This document shows positions 42,341-53,947 of a stretch of DNA of 64,000 bases, piece after piece. The notes under the pieces were generated by a model. The model was not told the DNA's origin. It made no database searches and worked only from the letters and a program-made list of their open reading frames with translations. The stretch's first letter is position 1, and every line of letters begins with the position of its first letter. Made by a program: the position numbers and the translations under genes. The DNA comes from Porpolomopsis calyptriformis (taxonomy: Eukaryota; Basidiomycota; Agaricomycetes; Agaricales; Hygrophoraceae): NCBI GenBank assembly GCA_951640195.1, contig OX621165.1:2170001-2234000 (forward strand), given 5' to 3'.

Positions 42341-43813
42341 ATGGCTTCAAAAGTTCCATTCGAAATTTGGTTAAGAATTGCTCACTACCTCCCTTCTATG
42401 GAGTTGCAAAGGCTGTATGCCCTCAATTGCGTCTTTTATCGAATCGCAATGGATGCCCGCTACCGAGAGGTGGTCCTATTTGAACGTCAATTAGGAATGG
42501 CTGAGACATTGCGGAAATTCGACCACTTGAGGTGCAGAAAATCCTTCGATATTTGATCTATCCACTTTGACATTTCTTTCAGTCAATCTCACATTGCGTG
42601 TCGTGTCCGTTATATCAAAATCTGCCTCTCGGAACCCTGCCAAGGATTTGACCCCCTCCTTGAGTTCGAAAATCTGTCTACAGCCACAAGGAAGGTCCTG
42701 GCCTCTCTATCCCGCATCACTAAATGCGATCTGGTCTGGCCAGATCATTACGTATCAAGGACTATAATGCCTTCTTTATGGTCTGTCATGGGATTGTCCA
42801 ATTTACAGAGCCTTAAACTGGCTTGCCCACTAAAGAATATCCATTCACTCCTGCAACCAACATCCGTCCATTTCCCCACCCTTGAAAATGTACATCTCCA
42901 GTTCTATCATTATCCGATCCCCCCACCGCCAGACATGGAGTTATTCATGACTTCAATCGTACATTTCCTGAACCGCCACCGTTCCTCCCTTGTCTCCCTG
43001 ACATTCTCACTGACCCGGCTCATCGACGATGAACCAGTGGTGGAGCTATCGTATCACTTCGGCATGTTGGGGTACTTCCCCAGGCTTCGACATCTAGGAA
43101 TTCTCTTTGGTTGTCTCTCTGACACCCACATTCAGATGTCGGAGCCTGAGGTTTTCGCACAATTTCTCAAGAACCATGCGGATCAGCTGCAATCTTTCAG
43201 TATTCAACTTGTCACTCTTGATGATTCGGTTGTCGATCTCTGTCCCTTCGTGGAGTATGGAGATGTCTCGCACTCACTACTCAAGGATCCATTCCTCAAC
43301 GTGCTCAAGCTCGATATTTCTAGTCTCGAGGTCACGCGCGACCCAAAATTTGGGGCTTTGAATATTATTCCTTGGTTCTCCGACACGTTGACCACATTAA
43401 TCCTTCAGCCCGCATTCTCATTCACTTATGAACAAGTGGAAATCCTCGCCTCATACTTTCGTCATCGATCCAAGGATACTGGACTCAAGAGCCTTTCCTT
43501 CAGGGTCAATATTATGAGTCCAGAAATCATAGATTTATTGGCATCGAGTTTTCCGGGTCTAGTGCGGCTCACTCTTGGAGCAGACGCGCTCAAGCCAAAG
43601 AAACCTAATCCTCCCTCAGGGACATGGCTCACCTTCTTCATTTCAAGCGGAGACTTGGAGAAATTTCAGGTTGAGATGGAGAAGCGAGTCTACGATGAGT
43701 GGGGGTTGTGTCATCTTGATATTGACACAAGTCGGAATGCTGGTTTCTCTTCCGTTATGGAGATCATTGAAAAACGGATCCCCAACATCCAACGCATGCG
43801 GGAGGGACTTTGA
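42341..43813 (+). CDS. F-box/LRR-like protein, paralogue F
   Basis: ATG 42341. Exon 1 ends in the shared LRCRKSF region; the 51-nt intron contains an in-frame TGA, so splicing is required although frame is not changed. Exon 2 continues QSHIACRVRYIKICL, TATRKVLASLSRITKCDLVWP, then blocks GYFPRLRHLGILFGCLSDTHIQ, PWFSDTLTTLIL, FPGLVRLTLGADALKPKKP and KFQVEMEKRVYDEWGLCHLD. Ends RMREGL like A, D and E. Likely F-box adaptor of an SCF ligase. Confidence 0.82.
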
Positions 43814-44382
43814 GAAGTCCATGGGAGCCCGCCATTCTTACACTTGGATTGCACCTTGCTGGTCTCTATCGGTCACCCGAGCGAAATCTCTTAAATGGAG
43901 CCACTCTCTGCAAGCTATCCGAGTGTCTTTCTGTGAATGTAAGTCGCTTATCATTCTTGCAAAGATCTGTGCTTCATATGTTTCCGGTATTCAAGTATCC
44001 CGCCTCATTGTATGTATTATTTCCTCTGCTCTTCATCTTTTTCTTATCATCCGCTAATTTCACACTTTACACATCAAGATATTTCTTTCCCGATTCAAGC
44101 TGTGCCATACAATTTTTTAAATTCATCCGATGCAGTGGTGCGTCAGACAACGGATATGCAGTGTCTTCTCGAATGCACAGCAAAAGATGATGAGGTAAGT
44201 GTTATTCCATCTAGACTTGGAAACCATGAGAGGTGACAACGGGATTCAGCTATATTTGAGGAGGCAAGCAGATGAGATGGGACCGCAGGAAATAGACTAC
44301 GGAGTCGCCACTTGGGTGTTTATAAATGCCCGTCCTTCCACCCATCAGTTCAAGATTCCACCCCATCACTCACTGACTCACG
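43814..44382 (+). promoter_or_regulatory. TPR-derived block, then promoter shared with the first GPI gene
   Basis: The TPR-derived segment runs to about 44000 (GTAAGTCGCTTATCATTCTTGC). From about 44275 the sequence GAGATGGGACCGCAGG..GGAGTCGCCACTTGGGTGTTTATAAATGCCC matches the promoter at 23.6 kb with the TATA-like box in the same place. Confidence 0.55.
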
Positions 44383-44810
44383 ATGAAGCTCTCGTTCGTC
44401 ATCGTTTCTATCGCTCTCGCTTTTACGGCCGTCAGCGCGCAATCCCCATCGTGTGTTCATTGTTTATGCGTGTTCGTATTCCTGACATCTTTCATAGCAG
44501 TAGTTCATCCACGTCGAGCACTTCGCTCGCGCCATCGTCGACAAATTCGAGTGCGAGCAGCACCAGTTCGAGCTTGGCGAATGCGAGCAGCACCAGTTCG
44601 AGCTTGACGAGTGCGAGCAGCACCTCTCCCACCGCTCTGAGCTCGACCAGTCCGAGTGCGTCTCCGACTAGTTCGAGCCCGTCGAGTGCGGCTAGTAGTT
44701 CGAGTTCGGCTAGTGCCACGAAATCACCGTCTGGGAGTGTCCCCACTGGAATGAGTGTAGATGGAATGGTGTTGGGTGCATGTGCTGGAGTGTTGGCCGC
44801 GTTGATGTGA
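44383..44810 (+). CDS. Small secreted serine-rich GPI-anchored protein (copy 2)
   Basis: The signal peptide is MKLSFVIVSIALAFTAVSAQ. One intron (GTGTGT donor, TTTCATAG acceptor near 44500) leads into a long Ser/Thr/Ala repeat region coded by AGCAGCACCAGTTCGAGC-like units. The end SVPTGMSVDGMVLGACAG with ALM terminus equals that of the 23.7 kb copy. The repeat tract is longer than in copy 1, so length varies by repeat gain. Probable cell-wall or surface protein. Confidence 0.8.
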
Positions 44811-44912
44811 TTGAACGTGTTTATTACGTAATTTGTCAATTAAACCCTTTCCGACTTTCCTCGTCCTCGTCGTTGTCCTCGTCCTCCTCTTCTCCTTCAC
44901 TTTTCGTCCTTC

Positions 44913-45832
44913 AATGGTCAGAATTCCCGTTCGTACATTAAATCACCTCTACTTACATTTTCTTACCCTTCCTCTCAGTCGAAATCCAGACCTTTCAATG
45001 ACCTTCACCAGGACACCAGCACTGCCCTCCATGAACATGATCACTCCAGCGTGAACAAGAACATACAGCACAGAGACGCCCTTCATCTCGCTCTGGGCAG
45101 TATTCTCGCTCCAGTAAGACCTAAGTACCAAGTATTTCTATCTCCTCACTTGGTCTCAGAAACGGCCGTACTCGCCACCCTCACGCCCTTCATCGTCCGG
45201 AACGTCAAGTCCAGCCCTCTCATTCTCTCTTTCCTCACCCCCGTCCTCGTCTCCGTCTCTGGGCACACCGCCTCTACCATCCACCCCGCCCCATCCGACG
45301 ACCCTCATCCACCAGCACCCACTCCACCCTCTTCACCTCTACCCACACCCACATCCCCACCCTCACCCCCACCCCCACGGCCACTGGCATACCCCCTCTC
45401 CCCTCGGTATTCCTGTGAGCACCCGTCCGAGTCTGTGATTTAATTGAACTGAATTGACCCCTCTCCGTTCAGGACCACCACGTCGGTGACCACTCCGCAT
45501 CCCAATCTGGATCGGCATCACCGACACCATCGCCCCCTTCCTCCTCTGGCCCGAGCACTCTGCATACCCCGCCGTTGAAGGAATCATCCAAAGAGTTACC
45601 CGCTTGCGACCATAACCACACTGGACCATCATCTTCACCATCACCGTCGTCAATAGCGGATTCGAGAGTGGCGCATGCTGCTGCGCCAGAGGGGTCGGCC
45701 ACCGCTGCCCAGGGTGGACCCCCTACTACCCAAGGCGCTGCGCCTGCACCGCACCCGCCGAGAGCGAACTTTATCGAGTCGTTGCAGTCCCAGAGCGCGT
45801 GGGAGACCCTCATTCACGGCTCGTTTACTTGA
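44913..45832 (+). CDS. Ser/Pro/His-rich protein with conserved C-terminal motif, spliced
   Basis: Exons joined by short introns read SKSRPFNDLHQDTST, HRDALHLALGSILAP, then KRPYSPPSRPSSS, a (HP)n stretch, and SGSASPTPSPPSSSGPST with LPACDHNHTG. The C-terminus is RANFIESLQSQSAWETLIHG then SFT. The low-complexity body is probably disordered. The terminal SAWETLIHGSF motif looks conserved in form, but I do not know the family. The start is uncertain: an ATG at 44913 directly followed by a GT could be a one-codon first exon. Confidence 0.45.
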
Positions 45833-46210
45833 AAGGTATAGAAAGGACGGACTAAAAAAAGAAAGAAAGAAAGAAAGAAAAAAAAAGACTAATCGTTATG
45901 TGTGACCTGTATTGACTTGCTTCCAGTACTTTCGTCTGCTTGTTTTGTCCTCCTTTTCCTCTGTCAAAACTAATGTCTCGTTCTCCTGTCCTTCCCGTAT
46001 GTACTGGTAATTTGAGGTATTTCCTGTGCCCGATGGAGGCCAATTACTTGTCGTAATCGCAGCCTGGTTCTACTGTCAGATCCGATGATGCCAGTTTCGT
46101 GTTAGGAGCAGGTCGCCAGACATGAATGACGTCCAACTGAAACCATCGTCAGTGTCTGCTCATCCTCGAGGTCAAATGCATTCTTCACCTATCCAATCAA
46201 CCCAAACGCA
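45833..46210. other. Intergenic with a GAAA microsatellite
   Basis: A (GAAA)n tract lies near 45860-45885. The rest is the upstream region of the PalI-like gene; no gene seen. Confidence 0.5.
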
Positions 46211-46997
46211 ATGGCAAAAAAATCGATGTGGATGTTCCATATAGGAACGTTTCTTCTCTTTGCAACGAGCATGTTTTACCTCTTCACGTCTTTAAGCGCT
46301 CCCACCATCCATACGTATGTCCGGTATTTTTTGTTTGACCCCTATTCATGATTTCCCCAGCGATGCGTTCCTCAAGGTCAAGTTGGCCAATGCGACGGCG
46401 GACCATCAGAGCACCGTGAACTTTGGTGCGTTCGGGTATTGCGTGCTCAACACCGCTCCGTCTGGGGGGTAAACGCCGCGTTGCTCTCTCTGCTATGTAC
46501 GATCGCTGACGGACTGGGGTCAGGACGGTCTGCTCGGGCACCCAGGTGTCGTACTCGATCAGTGGGGTGATCTCGACGACGACGGGGATACGATACGTGA
46601 ACGTCGGGCTGAACCACTTCACGGGCTCGCTCATCCTGCACCCGATCGCGGCTGGGCTGACGTTTATCGCGTTCGCGTTCGCGCTGCTGGCTCGTTGGAT
46701 CGGGATCTGGTTCGCGGGCGTGCTGGGGTTTTTCTGCTGGTTCCTGAGCTTTATGTTGCTGATATTTGACTTTAGTTTGTTTGGGACGGCAAGAGTTGCG
46801 TACTTGTTTATGATTGATCCCCCGTTGACAGTGGCGGATTATAGACACACGTCAATCACCACTCGAACTCGCGTGCGTCCTATGGCCCGGCGATATGGCT
46901 GACGCTTACCGCGTTCATCGTGATGTTTGTTTGGGCCATCGTGATGTGCGGTGTGGGGTTGACAGACGAACCGAGTGAAGAACATGAACTTCGGTAA
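46211..46997 (+). CDS. PalI/SUR7-family four-helix membrane protein
   Basis: ATG 46211 opens MAKKSMWMFHIGTFLLFATS, a first membrane helix. After an intron (GTATGT..CCCCAG), the extracellular part has FGAFGYCVLNTAPSGG and VCSGTQVSYS, matching the G-x-x-G-x-C pattern of the SUR7/PalI family. Two further helices (LILHPIAAGLTFIAFAFALL and IWFAGVLGFFCWFLSFML) follow. A last intron (donor GTTGCG, acceptor TTATAG near 46850) joins THVNHHSNSRASYGPAIWLT and the fourth helix AFIVMFVWAIVMCG, ending at TAA 46997. Without this intron the last helix is lost. PalI/Rim9 members act in plasma-membrane pH signalling, SUR7 members in eisosomes; which applies here is unclear. Confidence 0.8.
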
Positions 46998-47266
46998 ATG
47001 GACGACAAGAAACGAGCTACGATTTGGTATTCAGAAAAATGTAAATTTAAAATGTAAAATTACTCACATCAACCCTCTCATGCTCTCAATCACTCATTCA
47101 TTCACTCAAAACCATCTCCTCTTCATGGACGGCGTTCTTTGATCTTCTCCGAGCAGAAGAGGGCCATTGCGTTATTTAACTTATTTACCTCGTGTTCCAC
47201 CTTCTCCCGCCTCTCTCTCCAACCTTTGTCTTTCCCTACTGAACAGAAAAAACTCAAAAAAAATCA

Positions 47267-50200
47267 ATGCGCTCGCGTCTACCATCGCTCTTGCTCGCTT
47301 TGCTATCCGTCTTACACCTCACCGCCGCCGATCTTTCCTCCTCTGCCACCTCCACTCTCACACCACTCACCGAGTCCGGCCCGCTCCCACCGCCCTCGTC
47401 CAGCGCGTTCTCCCCGTTCCCGCTCCCCACGCAGTCTCCCATCCCCACCGTGTTCCCCTCGACCGACCCCCACCACCCGCCTTCGACCGAGGAAGATCAA
47501 CGGGTCCTCCCTGATTTCGCGCCTGCATGGGCTGCTGCACACCGCAAAGCAAAGGAACGGGTGAGTTCGATCCTCCCTCTTCCCTTCCCCCGCGCTGCCC
47601 GGTTGCACCATATTAGACGGACTTCCGTTCGTGTTATATGTTTCCCGCTATTTGCAATTGAGGTTGAAGCACACGTGCTAAATCACGAGAATCACTGACG
47701 GCTGATTACGGATCATTTGGCTAGATCGAACATTGGAGTCTTGAAGCAAAGGTGAATGTGACAACGGGCGGTGGCTGGGCTAGAGGTCGTTGTGTCGGGA
47801 ACATTCCGCCCGTAAACGATTGGCAAGGGTTATGCTTGGAGGTGCGTAGAGTATCGTCGCCCAATTACTTTCTCATTCATTCACCTACCCAGGACTCACC
47901 GTTGGGTGTTCGTCTCACTGATTTCGTGACGGCTTTTCCGGCGGGCATAAACGCTGCCGCAACGTGCGAATCCCTGATGTTGGTTATTTTACTACGACTA
48001 ACGATATATCAATAGATGGAATCGTGATCTGATCCGTAGGCGCGGGTTATTCATGGGTCGTGAACATGTCGGCAAGGGTGTCAACATTGCTTTAGGCCCC
48101 ATGATGAACTTGGTACGGCAAATTTATGTGATGTATTTTTTTTTGGTGATTCAATTTTTCATATCAGGGTAGAGTCCCAGCGGGAGGTCGGAATTGGGAG
48201 GGTTTTGGAGCCGACCCTTTTTTGGCTGGAGAAGGTAGGTGAGACTAACGTAACAAAAGACAAAAGTTTATGTTGTCCGTGTTTAAAAGCGGCGTATGAG
48301 ACTATCCTCGGTCTTCAAGCTGGGGGTGTTCAAGCGTGTGCCAAGCATTTTATCAACAAGTGGGCACCACTCTCTCGATTCATCCTCTTGCTTATAGAAC
48401 ATGGTTCAGCGAACAGGAACATTCGAGAACGACAGAATCGTCTAATGTGGACGATCGGACACAGCATGAAGTATATGCCCATCCGTTCTTGAGGAGCGTC
48501 ATGGCTGGCGTGTCAAGTGTGATGTGCAGCTACAGTACGTCATCGTTCTTCATTTTTTCGGTGATAATTTATAGTCTATAGACCTCGTGAACGATACTTA
48601 TGCCTGTGAAAATGATAAAATGCTGAACGACATCCTCAAGCGCGAGTTTGGTTTCCAAGGCTGTCAGTGTTCCATCCCCTTTTTAAATATCTGTTTGAGT
48701 TGATTGAAGAGATAGTCGTCATGTCCGATTGGACTGCGCAACATTCCACAATGTCCGCAATGGCCGGATTGGATGTGAGTTGCATCATCTTATGACCCTT
48801 CCGATTACCGACCCCCTCGGTTTTCTCTCAACAGATGACTATGCCTGGAGACATCTTCTTTGGCGCCGGCACCTCCTACTTCGGCCCCAACCTGGTCGCC
48901 TACGTCCTGAACGGGAGTATCCCCATGTCTCGCGTGGACGATATGGCGACGCGGATCCTGGCCTCGTGGTACTTCCTCCACCAGGACCGGCCCTCGTACC
49001 CCTCCGTGAACTTCAACGCCTTCCTGCCGGACGACGAGGCGACGAACGCGCGCGTGGAGGTGGAAGCGGATGGTCACGACCGGCTGGTGCGGAAGATGGG
49101 CGCGGCGAGCACGGTGTTGTTGAAGAATGCCCGGGGTGCGTTGCCCCTGCGCAAGCTAAGAACGGTTGTGCTCGTCGGGAGCGATGCTGGGCCTGGGAAG
49201 ATCGGCCCGAATGAGTTTGGTGATCAGGGTGGTGTTGATGTAAGTATAGTCGTGTGTGCATTGCGTCGTCTGTTCATGATTTTTGAAAGGGAACGCTTGC
49301 GATGGGTTGGGGTAGTGGGTAAGTCATGCTCGGAGTGTTGTCGGGCATTAAGATTGACATTTCTTTTCCCTACCAGGACTACGAACTTTACTTACCGGAT
49401 TTCTGTAAGCTGTTTTATCTCTCATGAATTTCGGCATGCATCATTAATATGTATTTAGCCTCTGGAAGCCATTCAGCGGCGAGCTCGACAGGATAAAACG
49501 AGCGTGTCTTGGTTCTTTGATGATTTCAATTTGTTTGGTGCGGGGGTTATCGCCAGGCGCAAATCGGCTGCGATCGTCTTTGTCCAATCGGATTCAGGTG
49601 AAGGGTACATAGCTGTAGATGGCAATCTCGGTGATCGGTATGTGATTTCCTTTCCTTGATTGTTGTTTTCCGTTTTCCGTTCGTTTTTTTCCTCGACTGA
49701 AGCGTTTTGTTGAAATAAGGAATAATCTGACGGCTTGGCATGGTGGAGACCAGTTGATTCAGGCGGTTGCTGCGGAAAATAATAATACGATTGTAGTCGT
49801 GCATAGTGTTGGTCCGTTGATTTTGGAGCCGTGGATCGAGAATCCGAATGTCACAGCTGTGAGCGTTTTTTTTTGGCAAAGAAGCGTGCCGTATTTTTCT
49901 CTTTGGGCTTACGTCCGGTTGTACCCAAAGGTCCTTTGGGCTGGTTTACCGGGTGCGGAGACGGGGAACGCACTGGCGGATGTCCTGTTTGGTGAGTAGA
50001 GAATAGATCTTGCGGTCGCGTTAGAATTCTGGTTGATTGAGGGGGAAAATGGACAGGCGAATGGAATCCTTCCGGTAGATTGCCGTACACCATTGCGAAA
50101 AGTGTGGAAGACTATCCTGCACAAGTTATAATGGCCGATGCATCGAGCTCGATCTTGAATATCACGTATTCAGAGGGGTGCGACCCATGTTTTCTTTTTT

Positions 50201-50990
50201 TCTTGACTTGGCGTTGTCGTTCCCTTTTCTGACTCTGATGGCTGGCAGATTATTCATTGATTATCGACATTTTGACGCTGTACGAGTTCCCTTTTCTCTT
50301 GATCTTCTGTATTGAACTGGCCCTCAGCTGACCTCCAACCGTTCGCCGTCTTGACAGAAAAATATCACGCCAAGATTCGAGTTTGGATTCGGACTGAGTT
50401 ATACCACATTCGAGTACTCAAACCTCTTCATCAGCAAAGTGGTGGGTGGCGGTAACGATGACGATGGTGATGATGACGACGATGATGAGGGTGAGTTGGA
50501 AGAAAATTGGGAGGCTGGGGAGCCGAGTCCGATGGGAGAGGGATCGTCTATAGCTCCATGGTTAGTTGGTGACGCTTTCGAAACATTGTCAAGGATTGAT
50601 GGGCACATGATTTTTTCAAGGCTTCATAGACCGGCGTACGAGGTCAAGTTTGATATAGAAAACACAGGTACGGTGTACGGAGGCGAGGTATGCCTTTTTC
50701 CCTCCTTACCTCGGTTCTCACCTATTGACGACTGCATCTGGATGAAAAAGATTGCGCAGGTCTATCTGAATATGCCCGCGTCATCTGGAGAGCCGCCATC
50801 CGTGCTCAGAGGGTTCACCCATGTGGAATTGGAGCCTGGGGAGAGGCGGGGTGTGAAGGTATTGCTCTCGAGGTATCATCTGTCGGTTTGGGATGTGGTG
50901 GGTCAGGGGTGGGAGCGACCAAAGGGGAAGATTGGAGTCACGGTTGGGGCTAGTAGTAGGGATTGTCGGTTGAAGGGGTGGATAAACTGA
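47267..50990 (+). CDS. Secreted glycoside hydrolase family 3 beta-glucosidase
   Basis: ATG 47267 starts MRSRLPSLLLALLSVLHLTA, a signal peptide, then a Pro/Ser-rich linker. About a dozen short introns separate GH3 blocks: VNVTTGGGWARGRCVGNIPP, DSPLGVRLTDFVTAFPAGI, WNRDLIRRRG, GVNIALGPMMNLGRVPAGGR, NWEGFGADPF, CAKHFI, SSVMCSYNLVNDT and GFVMSDWTAQHS, where Asp is the expected nucleophile. GASTVLLKN-type SAASTVLLKNARGALPL, GLPGAETGNALADVLFGEWN and PSGRLPYTIAK make the second domain. FGFGLSYTTFEYSNL and the fibronectin III-like end (VLRGFTHVELEPGERRGVKV) complete it. It carries an acidic DDDGDDDDDDEGE insert. It releases glucose from cellobiose-type sugars in wood or litter decay. Confidence 0.9.
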
Positions 50991-51127
50991 GTGGGACTCT
51001 GGAAGGACAGTTTCAGTGTTTAGATACTAGTTTATTTTTGGAAGGGACCTTTGTGTGGTATTAGATTGACGGCGCCAATGTTTAGAGCCGCATTTCCTTT
51101 GTCACCAACCACATCGCATCCGAAGCC

Positions 51128-52724
51128 ATGGCTTCAAAAGTTCCATTCGAAATTTGGTTAAAGATTGCTCACTACCTCCCTCGCATTGAGCTGCAGGGGT
51201 TGTATGCTCTCAATAGCGCCTTTTATCACATCGCAATGGATGCGCGTTATCGGGGGGCGAATCTATTTGAAAATCGGTTAGTGGATAAGATATTGCGGAA
51301 ACTAGACCACTTGAGGTACAGAGAATCCTTCACAGTTTCGACCTTTTGACTTTGACATCTCTTTCAGTCAATCTCACATTGCGTGTCGTGTCCGTTATAT
51401 CGAAATCGACCTCTTGGGGTCCTGCAGAGACTTTGGTCCCCTCGGTCCGCTCTTGAGGGAACGCCACAGTGGGTATAGCATCCTGCACTGGAACTCTTTG
51501 CGCAAGAACAAGAAGCTGCTGGTAGCCACGAGAAAAGCCTTGGCCTCTCTATCTTGCCTCACTCAATTCCATCTGGCCTGGCTACATGATTCCACGTCGA
51601 GACCTATAATACCCTCTTTATTGTCTGCCTTGGGATCTAATTTACAGAGCCTTGAACTTCATTCCGAGTTCCAGAGTATCCATTCGCTCCTGCGATCTAC
51701 TTCAGTCTATTTTCCCACCCTCCAAAGTGTATCCATCGTGTTCTATCCAAGTTTCGAATCAGCGCCGGACAAGGACATGTTTCTCACTTCAATTATACCC
51801 TTCCTGAATCGCCATATTTCCACCATTCTCTCCTTGACATTCGTATCAACCCCCTTCTCCACATACAGTCCAGCGTCGGTGGAGCTGTCGTGGCTCTTCA
51901 GCACGCTGGGGTATTTTCCTAGGCTTCGACATCTAGGATTTTACTTTGGTTGTCTCTCTGACACCCACATTCAGATGTCGGAGCCTGAGGTTTTCGCACA
52001 ATTCCTCAAGAACCATGCCGAGCAGTTGCAGTCTATCAGGATTGATGTTCTTCCCATCGGGGATTGGTATGTGAACAACTATCACTTCCTAGAATATGGA
52101 GACATCTCCCAATCACTGTTCAACGTTCCATTCCCCAACATGCTCAAACTAGAGATTTCTGGTAGACGAAAGGTTTCGACATATGCAATTATGAAGATGG
52201 TTCTTTGGTTCTCCAACACATTGACCACATTGATCCTGACTCCCGATTTGCCATTTACTTATGAACAAGTGGAAATCCTCGCCTCATATTTTCGTCATCG
52301 ATCCGCGGATACAGGACTGAAAAGTCTTTCCCTCGATGTCAAACTTATCAGTCCGGAACTTATAGATGTATTGGCATCTGGTTTTCCGGGTCTCGTTCAG
52401 CTCACTCTCGGGGCTGAGGTGGTCAAGCCGCGGGAACCTGATCGCTCATCTGAAGCCGATCATTCAAGCGATCATTCAAGTGATCATTCAAGCACTCATT
52501 CAGTTCATTCAATCCTGCATTTCGAAACAACCTACGATTCAATCAATCGTTGCTTTTCAAGCTTGATTTTGGAGCTGTTTCAGCTTGAGATGGAACAGCG
52601 AACCTACGATACGTGGTCGTTATGTCATCTTGATGTCCAATCAAGCTTCTATCATCATTCCTCTCGTGTTGTGGAGATCATTGAGAACCGAATCTCCAAC
52701 ATCCAGCACTTGCGGGAGGGTTAA
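51128..52724 (+). CDS. F-box/LRR-like protein, paralogue G
   Basis: ATG 51128 (MASKVPFEIWLKIAHYLP). A 52-nt intron (GTACAG..CTTTCAG) must be removed; the join gives QSHIACRVRYIEIDLL. The second exon has LHWNSLRKNKKLLVATRKAL, GYFPRLRHLGFYFGCLSDTHIQ, PDLPFTYEQVEILASYFRH and SLDVKLISPELIDVLASGFPG. A Ser/His insert from a 12-bp repeat follows. The end NRISNIQHLREG-TAA differs from copies A-F: no TPR-derived tail. Sits 138 bp after the GH3 stop. Confidence 0.82.
52459..52508 (+). repeat. 12-bp tandem repeat inside F-box G (GATCATTCAAGC, about 4 units)
   Basis: In-frame copies code SDHSSDHSSDHSSTHS, absent from the sister copy H. It is a recent local expansion that adds about 20 residues. Confidence 0.85.
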
Positions 52725-52984
52725 GGTTGACGATTGGGAGCTTAACGATTCCATCCGAGTAAGCAATTGTTATTACTTCTTAATCCAAGCAAATGACTAG
52801 CTTTGCTCTATCAGCTGTCTCAATTCTAGTGAGTAATCCGTCATTGGATGATGGCCATACTCTCATGAATTTCGCGTTCAGTCGGGATGATGAGGCGACG
52901 ATCCCCCATGCTGGGGTAAACATTGTTGTGACAGACTTGATGAAGAGATAGGGGTGGGGGGATGTCACATTTACAGAGGTCGAG

Positions 52985-53840
52985 GGTGGTTGTGAGGATC
53001 AGAAGTGATGTTGCCCCTGGGGCGACCGGAGTTTGGCGAATAGCTACGTGTGGAATGGGTTTTCGCTGTTGTCTGCTTATGGTTTTCGAAAGGTAGGGAT
53101 TGCGATGAGTTGGGGTAGTATGTAAGTCCTGCTCAGAATTTTTTTTTTTTTTTGGCAATTTGAACCACGCTACCAGGACCACGAATTTTAGCTTCAGAAT
53201 CTCTGTAAGCCGTTTCAGCTTTGATGAATTTCGGCTACACATTTAACTCCTAGAGGCTATTCAGCGGTGGGATAGAACAAGCATGTCATGGTTCCTTGAT
53301 GATTCCAATTTGTTTGATGCGAGGGTTATCACCAGGCGCAAGTCTGCTGCGATCGTCTTGTCCAATTGGATCCGGGTGAAGGTGTGGTTTCCTTTCCTTC
53401 ATTGTGTTTTCCATTTTCTGTTCGTTCATTCGTTTCTCCATTTGTCGAGGGTTGATGGGTGTATGGTTTTTTCATAGACCGGAATACGAGGTCAGATTTG
53501 ATATAGAAAACACAGGTACGGTGTACGGAGGCGAGGTATGTCTTTTTTTTTTCTTTACTCCGGTTCTCACCTATTGACGACTGCTGCTGCATAAAAAGAC
53601 TGCGCAGGTCTCTGAATATGCCCGTGTTATCTGGGGAGTCGCCATCCGTGCTCCGAGGGTTCACCCATGTGGAATTGGAACCCGAAGAGAGGCAAAGTGT
53701 GAAGGTAGTGCTCTCGAGGCATCATCTTTCGGTTTGGGATGTGGTTGGTCGGGGGTGGAAGCGACCAAAGGGGAAGATTGGAGTCACGGCTGGAGCTAGT
53801 AGTAGGGATTGATTGTCAGTCGAAAGGGTGGATAAACTGA
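52985..53840 (+). pseudogene. GH3 beta-glucosidase pseudogene between F-box G and H
   Basis: It aligns to the intact gene in two parts. Up to about 53385 it matches the region around 49270-49600: GCGATGAGTTGGGGTAG, CATGTCATGGTTCCTTGATGA and ATCACCAGGCGCAA are near-copies. From about 53440 it jumps to the 3' part (50590-50990), keeping VLRGFTHVELEPEERQSV and GKIGVTAGASSRD. The signal peptide, nucleophile region and most of the second domain are missing, and stops are present. The intergenic stretch before H also copies that before G, so GH3 and F-box were duplicated as a unit. Confidence 0.85.
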
Positions 53841-53947
53841 GTGCTCTACAAGGATGATTTCAGCGTTTATTTGTGGACATGTTTGTGGTGTGCTAGAGCG
53901 CCAATAGTATTTCCTTTGCCACCAACTAGCACTCCGCATCCAAAACC

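Noticed and set aside
45300..45800. Minus-strand Gly-rich ORFs
   Set aside because: They are antisense to a low-complexity Pro/Ser/His region and look like composition artefacts.
48729..49261. Long alternative-frame ORFs within the GH3 gene
   Set aside because: They are GC-rich shadow frames of the beta-glucosidase exons, with no domain.
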